Shown here piece after piece: positions 42,519-49,847 of a stretch of DNA of 64,000 nucleotides. The notes below the pieces were generated by a model. It ran no database searches and had not been told where the DNA came from. It was given only the letters and a program-made list of their open reading frames with translations. The translations under genes and the position numbers were made by a program. The DNA is taken from assembly GCA_033391075.1 (NCBI GenBank), contig JAWPMV010000001.1:434001-498000 (forward strand). Reading direction: 5' to 3'. This DNA is from Bacteroidia bacterium (GTDB lineage Bacteria > Bacteroidota > Bacteroidia > J057). Each line of letters starts with the position of its first letter. Position 1 is the first letter of the stretch.

Positions 42519-44267
42519 ATGAAAAAACTAAGACATCTACTGTTGTTGATGTTCCTCTGCTCTACCATGACTGGCGTATCGCTAGCTCAGGATGATGATA
42601 AGTATAATAATGTTCGTAAGAGCGATTATGATCAGAAGGACCAATACGACGATGGTGACTACCTTTTCCCCCCCGAGCCCAAAAACAATTGGTCTATCGG
42701 TATTAAAGGAGGATTGGCGTATGTTGCTGGAGATGTAAAAGCTCAGCCAGGTGCTGGTTTTGCTCTCGACGTTCGTAAAGCATTGGGCCACGTATTTTCA
42801 CTTCGCCTGCAAGGCGGTATAGGTCAGACCGAAGGTTTGAACTATCAACGCACCACTGGATACAGAAACCATGTAAACAACCCATGGAATGATGTATACT
42901 ATTCAGGAGGAGTAAACCAACTTGATAACTCTACTGTTCCACCCGAAGTTTATTACAACTATCAGATGAGATATGGTGACCTGGCGCTACAAGCTGTGGT
43001 TAACCTGAACAATATCAACTTCTACAAGGAGCAGGCTCAGTGGAACGTATACGCAGCTGCTGGTGTAGGTCTTATGGCCTACAATACAAAAGTAGATGCT
43101 GGTAGAGGAGCAAATGTTGATCCTTATGACTTTAGTTCTATACCGGGTCTTACCGGAAGTAATTCTATCTTCAATATTGGAGGAAGAAGAGATGTAGTAA
43201 ATGCCTTGAAAGGCGTATTGGATGGTGAGTTTGAATCTCCAGGGGAAGGCCATATTGATGAGACTGCTATCCAGATTGGTGGAGACAACTATGTTGTTAA
43301 CCCTGTATTGACAGTTGCAGCTGGTCTGCGCTATCGCTTAGGAAGAAGAGTAGAACTTGAACTCGAGCACAGAATCGCCTGGTCCAATGATGACCTTTTA
43401 GATGGTCAGCGTTGGCAGGAAGTAGGCGGAGTATTGACTCCTCTGACTCGTGATTTCGATAGTTATAACCACACGACCCTCGGTATTCACTTCCGTTTGG
43501 GTAAAGGAGAAGAATCTCTATGGTGGAGCAATCCACTCACAGAAGTATATAGTAGTGCACAGGAAGCTCGTGAGATCGTTAAGCGTCTTACCGACGATAG
43601 CGACAACGATGGTGTACCCGATCTGTATGACAAAGAGCCAGATACTCCGATCGATAGCCCTGTTGATGGACAAGGAAGGACCCTCGACAGCGACCAGGAC
43701 GGATATCCAGACAACGAAGATGACGAGCCTTTCACTCCTAAAGGATGTGATGTGGACGGAAACGGAGTTGCGCTTGATGCAGATAATGACGGTGTGCCCG
43801 ACTGCTTTGATAAAGAGCCAAACTCACCTCCCGGCATGTACTATGATGCCAAAGGTGTAGCTATCCAAATGCCGGATGTATCTACAGGTGTTGCTGACGT
43901 ACCTTGTCTGCTGCCTATCATCCACTTTGATTTGGATAAAGACGCGATCAAGCCAGAATTCTACCCAGAGCTTTATTATATCGCTCAGGTGATGAAAAAC
44001 GATCCTTCTTTGAGAGTACGTGCTACTGGACACGCAGATGTTCGTAACACAGATGCTTACAATGAAGATCTCTCTATGCGTCGCGTAAATAACGCTGTGG
44101 ACTTTATCGTAAACTCTTATGGAGTTGATCGTAGCCGCTTCGTTACAAGCTACCAGGGTGAGCAACAAAACCTTATTCAAAACCTACCTGCGAATCACTC
44201 AAACCGTAAATTGGAGCCTCTCCACTACGTAAATCGCCGGGTTGAATTTGAATGTGTAAGAGAATAG
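42519..44267 (+). CDS. OmpA-family outer membrane protein with beta-barrel, TSP3 repeats and peptidoglycan-binding domain
   Basis: 582 residues. Signal peptide 1-23 (TGVSLAQ), acidic linker (DQKDQYDDGDY), beta-barrel (about 55-345, NWSIGIKGGLAYVAGDV to YNHTTLGIHFRLGKG), then three to four calcium-binding thrombospondin type 3 repeats (about 360-445: DDSDNDGVPDLYDKEPDTP, DSDQDGYPDNEDDEPFTP, DADNDGVPDCFDKEP). The OmpA C-terminal domain follows (about 465-582, IHFDLDKDAIKPEFYPEL, then TGHADVRNTDAYNEDLSMRR with the conserved Asp and Arg for diaminopimelate). It anchors the outer membrane to peptidoglycan and may form a pore. It is a single gene with its own terminator. Confidence 0.92.
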   Translation: MKKLRHLLLLMFLCSTMTGVSLAQDDDKYNNVRKSDYDQKDQYDDGDYLFPPEPKNNWSIGIKGGLAYVAGDVKAQPGAGFALDVRKALGHVFSLRLQGGIGQTEGLNYQRTTGYRNHVNNPWNDVYYSGGVNQLDNSTVPPEVYYNYQMRYGDLALQAVVNLNNINFYKEQAQWNVYAAAGVGLMAYNTKVDAGRGANVDPYDFSSIPGLTGSNSIFNIGGRRDVVNALKGVLDGEFESPGEGHIDETAIQIGGDNYVVNPVLTVAAGLRYRLGRRVELELEHRIAWSNDDLLDGQRWQEVGGVLTPLTRDFDSYNHTTLGIHFRLGKGEESLWWSNPLTEVYSSAQEAREIVKRLTDDSDNDGVPDLYDKEPDTPIDSPVDGQGRTLDSDQDGYPDNEDDEPFTPKGCDVDGNGVALDADNDGVPDCFDKEPNSPPGMYYDAKGVAIQMPDVSTGVADVPCLLPIIHFDLDKDAIKPEFYPELYYIAQVMKNDPSLRVRATGHADVRNTDAYNEDLSMRRVNNAVDFIVNSYGVDRSRFVTSYQGEQQNLIQNLPANHSNRKLEPLHYVNRRVEFECVRE

Positions 44268-44293
44268 AGAATAGACCTCAGTTTATTCGCTAC

Positions 44294-44330
44294 AAAACAG
44301 GCAATCTCCTTCCGGATTGCCTGTTTTTTT
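44294..44330 (+). terminator. Rho-independent terminator of the OmpA-family gene
   Basis: AAAACAGGCAATC (44294-44306) pairs with GATTGCCTGTTTT (44315-44327) over 13 bp, ending in seven T. Confidence 0.92.
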
Positions 44331-44363
44331 GTTTCAAATTTTTTGCCCCTTATCTTTCTGTAG

Positions 44364-45281
44364 ATGTTATTAGCCGAGCATACTCTTTTCCTGATCAATC
44401 CTGGATCAGGAAAGCGCAATGACGCCGATCAGGTAGAAGATCTAATTAAAGAGATTTATCAAAAGGCAGAAAAGGGGGTGAAAACTTTGCGTATCGACTT
44501 TAGTCGATTGGACGACCAGCTGGAAGAGGCTATTGCCTCTGGCGTAAAAAATATCTATGCCGTAGGAGGAGATGGTACTGTAAACGCCATTGGCTCCCGT
44601 CTGATAGGAAAATCGGTCAATTTTGGCATCATCCCCAATGGCTCCGGCAATGGTTATGCTCGCAATCTGGGCTATTCTATCAAAACCCGACTGGCCATCC
44701 AACAATCCCTCAACTCCTGGGCCATTAAGGTAGATACCGGCCTGTTCAATGGTCGGATTTTTCTCAATGTGGCTGGAATTGGACTTGATGGAGAGGTCGC
44801 CCGGATTTTTGATGAAGGGGGACAGCGAGGATTTCGTCCCTATGTAAAAAGTTCTGCTGAAGGCTTGCGATCTTTTCAGGCAGAAGATGTCAAAATGATT
44901 CTGGATGCTGAGGAATTTGAATTTTCCGAGCTCTATGGGATCGCAATTGCCAATGGCAAACAATGGGGCTATGATGCCAAGGTTTCTCCTCAGTCCAGTA
45001 TCACAGATGGCTTACTGGATATCCTGGTCGTAAAGAAGTTTCCTTTACTGAAAGCTGGCCTGGTTGTCCGCCGCCTTTTCAATGGTAAATTCGAACGATC
45101 TAAATATGTAGAAGTCTTTCAGGGAAAGAATTTGAAAATTATTCGACAGCAAGGAGGTAGTGCCCAAATCGATGGAGAACCCTTTGAAAGCCTGGCTGAA
45201 ATTGAGGTGAGCGTTCAGGAAAAATCCCTCAATGTACTGCTCCCCGGCACCTTGACCGAACAAAAAGTACAAAGCCTCTAA
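44364..45281 (+). CDS. Diacylglycerol kinase-like lipid kinase (DagK/YegS family)
   Basis: 305 residues. Catalytic-domain motifs: LFLINPGSGKRN (nucleotide loop), YAVGGDGTVNAI (GGDG motif) and GIIPNGSGNGYARNLGY; the C-terminal beta-sandwich includes GLDGEVARIFDE and ISITDGLLDILVVKK-like sequence ending in QIDGEPFE. It phosphorylates diacylglycerol or a related lipid alcohol with ATP, probably for membrane lipid turnover. It is cytoplasmic and single, 96 bases after the OmpA-family gene, with a terminator in between. Confidence 0.88.
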   Translation: MLLAEHTLFLINPGSGKRNDADQVEDLIKEIYQKAEKGVKTLRIDFSRLDDQLEEAIASGVKNIYAVGGDGTVNAIGSRLIGKSVNFGIIPNGSGNGYARNLGYSIKTRLAIQQSLNSWAIKVDTGLFNGRIFLNVAGIGLDGEVARIFDEGGQRGFRPYVKSSAEGLRSFQAEDVKMILDAEEFEFSELYGIAIANGKQWGYDAKVSPQSSITDGLLDILVVKKFPLLKAGLVVRRLFNGKFERSKYVEVFQGKNLKIIRQQGGSAQIDGEPFESLAEIEVSVQEKSLNVLLPGTLTEQKVQSL

Positions 45282-45495
45282 TTTTTTCTCCTCTGCATTG
45301 ACGTTAGGCTCTCCGATTTTTGGCTCCACATTTTTTAAAAAGGTGGAAATCTCTTTTAAATCATACTTCTTCATTTTGTCGGAAAACCTGGGATCTGTAT
45401 GTCCCTAAATCCTCTTTTTGAGGATTCTTGAGTATATTTGTTAGGTCAATAAGTATTAAAGAAGGAGATGTTTCTTTAATCATAATCCAAATTTT

Positions 45496-46128
45496 ATGAA
45501 ACTATTATCACACTTACTTGTCTCATTACTCGTCCTGAGTCTATGGGCTTGCTCTGGAACCAAAACTGAATCAAGCCAGGAGACGGCTGAAGCTGATGAA
45601 GCTCCTAAAACAGAAGAGCCTGCAGCAGCAGCTTCAGAGGAAAATATGTCTAGTGACCTTTATTCTCTGAAAGTCCTGAAAGGAGATATTCCCAGCCCGA
45701 TGAAAGAACTTACTGCCAATTTTGGAGATGCAGAGGTTAAAATCGTCTATGGTAGCCCTTCCGTTAAAGGTCGTGAGCTATATGGCGGACTGGTTCCTTA
45801 TGGAGATGTTTGGCGTACCGGTGCCAATGAAGCCACTACTTTTGAAACTTCTACAGATGTGGAAGTGGGAGGAAAATCACTTCCTGCTGGAAAATATGGT
45901 TTTTTTACCATCCCCGGCGAAAATGAGTGGACCCTGGTATTCAACTCTGTTAGTGAACAGTGGGGAGCTTATGACTATGACGCTTCCAAAGATGTATTAC
46001 GGGTAACTGCTTCTCCTTCTGCCAGTGACGATATGTCCGAAACCATGGAGTTTCTGCGTACAGATGAAAATACCTTAGCCTATCACTGGGGTAATTTGAT
46101 GGTTCCTTTTGCGGTTGCTGCTAAATAG
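45496..46128 (+). CDS. DUF2911-family lipoprotein
   Basis: 210 residues. The lipobox LSLWAC places the lipidated Cys at 19, followed by a Ser/Glu/Ala-rich linker (about 20-60). The domain has VKIVYGSPSVKGRELYGGLV, PYGDVWRTGANEATTFETST, LPAGKYGFFTIPG and WTLVFN, all diagnostic of DUF2911, a beta-sandwich family of unknown role widespread in Bacteroidota. An upstream TATATTTG (45433-45440) matches the -7 box but lacks a -33 partner; a 7-bp hairpin (45408-45426) lies just before it. Confidence 0.88.
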   Translation: MKLLSHLLVSLLVLSLWACSGTKTESSQETAEADEAPKTEEPAAAASEENMSSDLYSLKVLKGDIPSPMKELTANFGDAEVKIVYGSPSVKGRELYGGLVPYGDVWRTGANEATTFETSTDVEVGGKSLPAGKYGFFTIPGENEWTLVFNSVSEQWGAYDYDASKDVLRVTASPSASDDMSETMEFLRTDENTLAYHWGNLMVPFAVAAK

Positions 46129-46132
46129 GGAG

Positions 46133-46212
46133 GTGTTATAGTGTTGTGGTGTTATAGGGCGTAGTTAGTTGAAAGATCAGAACTACCAAACTATAACACT
46201 ACAACACCCTCT
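46133..46212. repeat. GTGTTRG-family inverted repeat in a convergent gap
   Basis: Left arm GGTGTTATAGTGTTGTGGTG then TTATAG (46133-46159); right arm 46186-46210, whose complement reads GAGGGTGTTGTAGTGTTATA; GTGTTGTRGTGTTATAG is shared. The spacer itself contains GTAGTT...AACTAC. It lies between two genes that both point into it. Confidence 0.8.
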
Positions 46213-46222
46213 TAAACTTCTC

Positions 46223-48268
46223 TTACTCCACTCTCGCACGTATCCCAGCAAAGACATGCGCGCCTGCGCCGGCTTCATAAAACCTGCCACCAAAAGCATT
46301 GATTCGTACATTGCCGGGATATAGCTTATCAAAAATATTGTTTACCCCAAAGAAAGGTTCGATTTCTCCCCAGGAGCTTTTGAAGGTCCAGGCAACTCTC
46401 GCATTCAGGAGGGAATAAGGATCAAGTTTTACACTATTTCTGTCATTGGTGTAAATGGAACCTACTGTCTGCAGCCAGCTTTTTGCGTAAAAACCAGAGG
46501 GATGCTGATAGCTTAGGGCAATATATCCGGTTTGTGCCGGAATGCCGGGGAGTTTATTCTCGTCAAAAATATCCTCATTTACCTGATAATCTCGGTAGCT
46601 AAATTCATTTAGGCTGACACTGGCCATGGCATTCAGGCCTTTTGTCAATTCTGCCTGTAAAAATACTTCTGCTCCCAGCCTGTTTGAGCTTCCTGCATTG
46701 CGAAAGAATTCCCGATCCGGAAAAGCAGGTAGTTCAAAAGGAACCAATTCGTCAAATACCCGGATATAGTAGAGAGATAAGGAATATTGAATTTTTGATT
46801 CGCTTCCTTTAATCCCAATTTCAATATTCCTGGCTTTTTGGGGAGCTAAATCCGGATTGAATCCACCGCCTCCGTCCGGATTGGCAGAGAGCTCACTCAG
46901 GGTAGGTGTTTCAAAGCTGCTGGAGACATTGGCGAAAAGGGATATGTGCTGATTGGGGGCGTACAAAATCCCGAACATGGGATTGAATTGTTGGAAATCC
47001 AGTTTACCCGAATCATCTCCATTGCCCAGAAAGCGATCTTCAGCCTCCAGATTGAGAGCATCGAATCGCAAACTCAGGTTTAGATTGAACTGAGGACTGA
47101 GATAGAGTTCCTGATAAACATAGGCACCGAAACTGAAAAAACTTTCCAATTGGTCAAAGGTCAAATCGCCAATTTCCCCCTCATTATTAAAGAAGCGTGT
47201 CCGATCATCTGCCTGATAGTCCAGATCGGCTCCCGTTTGAAGTCTGTACGCTTTTTCACCCAGACTTCCGGTATAGGTATAAGCAATACCTCCGCCTGTA
47301 TAAGTCCTGTCTATACTTACCGCTCCTCCAAATCCAAATGGCAGGCGGTTGTCAAAATCTCTGCTCAAATGATAAGCTCTGATATTGAGCCGCTGATTAT
47401 CGCTGATCCCCTTTTGGAAATTCAAGGCGATTCGCCCTTGCTCTACACTTTCGCCCCCATCAAAATCGACATTACGTTGACGGGCATCTCGAGGATTATC
47501 AGTGAAAGCTGTCGAATCTACACCTCCCGGATCATTTGCCAGGGGACTATTTACATAATTGGCGAAAAGGGTCAGAGAGGTCAGGGAATCCCATTCATAT
47601 CGAAAGCGACCATTCAGAAGGGTGCTTTCCATCTCGCTATGACTTCTATAGCCATCAGTTTGCGTATGACTTCCATAGATCAGGCCGCTGAATTTTCCAT
47701 ACCGAAATCCTGCTTTCGCCTGATACTTCTGAAAATTATAGGAACCTGCTGAAATACGTGCCTCTACAAAGGGCTTTTTTACATCTTCTGTTTGTAGGAG
47801 AATGACGCCTCCTGCTGCATTTCCATATATACCGGCTGCTGGTCCGCGTAGGATTTGCATATTCTGGATCAGGCCCATGTCCACATTATCTACTTGCGCC
47901 TGTCCATCAGGGGTAGATTCCGGAATACCATCAACAAGGAGTTTCACTCCTCTGATCCCAAAAGCAGCTCTTGCACCAAATCCTCGTATCGAAACCCGTA
48001 AATCCTGCGCAAAATTATCTGCATTCAACGCAAAAAGTCCGGGTACGGCCACCAAAGATTCATTGATGCTCAATTGTTGATTTCCTTGCTGAATCGCCTG
48101 CTGGTCGATCCTACTCACCGAAAAGGGAGTTCTTTGATCCGGGGTATTGATACGCAAAGCATTGATCTCGATCGTAGGGAGGCTTTTTGCTTTGGTCGTA
48201 TCTGATTGACCCAAAGAAAACTGGAAGGCCAGGCTGAAAATGACTGCCAATAGAAAGTAGCGATTCAT
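46223..48268 (-). CDS. TonB-dependent outer membrane receptor
   Basis: 681 residues. The signal peptide (about 1-20, FSLGQS) is followed by the plug (about 30-155: LPTIEINALRIN, LRVSIRGFGARAAFGIRGVKLLVDGIPE, LRGPAAGIYGNAAGGVILLQT) and a barrel ending AGAGAHVFAGIRARVE. It lacks the carboxypeptidase-regulatory domain and SusD partner seen at the alginate locus, so it is a classic receptor for siderophore, cobalamin, or another small ligand; the ligand cannot be told. A good promoter lies at 48298-48329. No iron-responsive (Fur) box was identified. Confidence 0.9.
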   Translation of the reverse strand: MNRYFLLAVIFSLAFQFSLGQSDTTKAKSLPTIEINALRINTPDQRTPFSVSRIDQQAIQQGNQQLSINESLVAVPGLFALNADNFAQDLRVSIRGFGARAAFGIRGVKLLVDGIPESTPDGQAQVDNVDMGLIQNMQILRGPAAGIYGNAAGGVILLQTEDVKKPFVEARISAGSYNFQKYQAKAGFRYGKFSGLIYGSHTQTDGYRSHSEMESTLLNGRFRYEWDSLTSLTLFANYVNSPLANDPGGVDSTAFTDNPRDARQRNVDFDGGESVEQGRIALNFQKGISDNQRLNIRAYHLSRDFDNRLPFGFGGAVSIDRTYTGGGIAYTYTGSLGEKAYRLQTGADLDYQADDRTRFFNNEGEIGDLTFDQLESFFSFGAYVYQELYLSPQFNLNLSLRFDALNLEAEDRFLGNGDDSGKLDFQQFNPMFGILYAPNQHISLFANVSSSFETPTLSELSANPDGGGGFNPDLAPQKARNIEIGIKGSESKIQYSLSLYYIRVFDELVPFELPAFPDREFFRNAGSSNRLGAEVFLQAELTKGLNAMASVSLNEFSYRDYQVNEDIFDENKLPGIPAQTGYIALSYQHPSGFYAKSWLQTVGSIYTNDRNSVKLDPYSLLNARVAWTFKSSWGEIEPFFGVNNIFDKLYPGNVRINAFGGRFYEAGAGAHVFAGIRARVE

Positions 48269-48297
48269 AGGTAAAGATGTATTATCCGTTTGCCGGA

Positions 48298-48329
48298 CGA
48301 AATTAGGGGTTTATTTGGAGGGGGGCAAA
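48298..48329 (-). promoter_or_regulatory. Promoter of the TonB receptor gene
   Basis: Minus strand: TTTG (48329-48326), exactly 20 bases, TAATTTCG (48305-48298, one mismatch from TAnnTTTG). The start codon is 30 bases downstream. Confidence 0.6.
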
Positions 48330-48345
48330 AGTCGAAGACTTTTTA

Positions 48346-48434
48346 GGGTATTAGTGTGTTAGGGCGCGAGAGTTAGCGGATAAATGTTTTTCTCCTCCAA
48401 CCCAAACACACTAACACCCTCACACGCTAATACA
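48346..48434. repeat. GTGTTRG-family inverted repeat between the TonB receptor and dinB
   Basis: Left arm GGGTATTAGTGTGTTAGGGC (48347) then GCGAGAGTTAGC; right arm 48395-48434, whose complement reads TGTATTAGCGTGTGAGGGTG then TTAGTGTGTTTGGG. It ends five bases before the dinB stop and lies behind the TonB promoter. Confidence 0.75.
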
Positions 48435-48439
48435 TGAAT

Positions 48440-49576
48440 TTACATCCCACTCGCTCGTACCACACAATCGCTCCCATAACGATCTTTCAGCGTATCCAAT
48501 GCCTGATATAAGTCAACCTGTCTCGGGATCGACTCAAACAGCCGAATCTGGGGCTTGCCCGGAACGAGGTGGCTAAATTTTATCCCGACCAGGCGCAATC
48601 GTACTCGTCGTTGATATAGGGTGTCAAAAAGACTCAGGGCTTTTTCGATCAGGACTTCATCCGAAGCACAATAGGGGATTTTTGCCTGTCTGCTTACGGT
48701 ATCAAAATCTGTATAACGGATCTTGACCGTTACGCAAGCCGTGAGTCGATCGGATTGGCGAAGTTTAAATGCCAATTTCTCGGTCATGGAAGTGAGCAAA
48801 GCCTTGAGTTTATGGATATCCATGGTGTCCTCAGCAAAAGTGCGTTCGCTGGACATGGATTTTTGCTCCGAATGCTGCACTACGGGTGCATCGTCTTCTC
48901 CTCGAGCCCTTCGGTAGAGCATGGTCCCATGTTTCCCAAATGCACACTCCAGCAATTCTCGAGGAATGCCGCGCAAAGTCTTGACCTTTTTTACGCCCAT
49001 ATAAGCCAGATCCAAAGACATCTGCTTTCCGATCAGGGGAATCTTCCGTACGGGCATAGGTCCCAGGAAATTCTGTACCTCCTGATCCTTGACTTCCCGC
49101 GCTCCATTGGGTTTTGCTTCTCCTGTGGCCACTTTGGAAACCATCTTATTGACCGAAACCCCGAGCGAAATGGGAAGTCCTGTTTCCCGGATCACGCGCT
49201 GCCGTAGGTTTTTGGCCCATTTCGTTCCTCCGAAAAAACGCTCCATACCCGTCATATCGATGTAAAACTCATCGATGGAAGCTTTTTCGTAAATGGGCGA
49301 CTCCTCTTTGATGATTTCAGTGATCCCCTGCGAATACTGCGTATAGGCATCAAAGTCTCCCTTCATCACGACTCCATGCGGACACAATCTCCGCGCCAGC
49401 CGCATCGGCATGCCCGACTGCACCCCAAATTGTCGCGCTTCATAACTACAGGAAGAAACCACTCCTCTCCCTCCAGTACCGCCAACCATGATCGGTCTGT
49501 CATTGAGTCGACTGTCTTTCAGCCGCTCGACGGATACAAAGAAGGTATCCAGGTCCATATGTGCAATGGTTCTCAT
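48440..49576 (-). CDS. dinB: Y-family DNA polymerase IV
   Basis: 378 residues. Catalytic residues are visible: D8 and D10 in HMDLDTFFVSVE and D102-E103 in KASIDEFYID; the steric-gate position is the FF pair at 12-13. SCSYEARQFGVQSGMPM and SLGVSVNKMVSKVATGEAKP are family motifs, and a little-finger domain fills about 240-345. The C-terminus (RQVDLYQALDTLKDRYGSDCVVRASGM) is short, with no obvious QLxLF clamp-binding motif at the very end; IRLFES-type sequence just before could serve. It copies past DNA lesions. It is divergent from a second-type dnaE gene, an arrangement pointing to joint damage-induced control. Confidence 0.93.
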   Translation of the reverse strand: MRTIAHMDLDTFFVSVERLKDSRLNDRPIMVGGTGGRGVVSSCSYEARQFGVQSGMPMRLARRLCPHGVVMKGDFDAYTQYSQGITEIIKEESPIYEKASIDEFYIDMTGMERFFGGTKWAKNLRQRVIRETGLPISLGVSVNKMVSKVATGEAKPNGAREVKDQEVQNFLGPMPVRKIPLIGKQMSLDLAYMGVKKVKTLRGIPRELLECAFGKHGTMLYRRARGEDDAPVVQHSEQKSMSSERTFAEDTMDIHKLKALLTSMTEKLAFKLRQSDRLTACVTVKIRYTDFDTVSRQAKIPYCASDEVLIEKALSLFDTLYQRRVRLRLVGIKFSHLVPGKPQIRLFESIPRQVDLYQALDTLKDRYGSDCVVRASGM

Positions 49577-49605
49577 AAACGTTGAAAACGTATAAGGATT
49601 TTTGA

Positions 49606-49736
49606 ACGTGTTGGCGTGTTGTTGTGCGGGAGTTGGGGAGGGTAGATGAATGTGTTTTTGGGTAGTATTTGGGTGTTCTTGGGTTCAAGTATTCTCGTAA
49701 AGAGCTTCTCTCCAGAACACGAGAACACCTCTTCCA
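49606..49736. repeat. GTGTTRG-family repeat in the dinB/dnaE divergent gap
   Basis: Left units ACGTGTTGGCGTGTTGTTGT (49607) then GCGGGAGTTGGGG; further GTGTT units at 49650-49675; right arm 49712-49736 with complement GGAAGAGGTGTTCTCGTGTT. The pairing is weaker than in other copies. The remaining 110 bases before dnaE are AT-rich with no recognised LexA box. Confidence 0.55.
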
Positions 49737-49847
49737 TTATTCCATTCCTTGGCTATTAAAATTAGATAAATACCCAATAAAAATAGCAATTTAATTCTTA
49801 TTGTGCTAAATTTATTATCAAATACTAAGAAAACCTAAGATTGAACT

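Noticed and set aside
45045-45374. 109-codon minus-strand ORF
   Set aside because: Mostly antisense to the 3' end of the lipid kinase gene.
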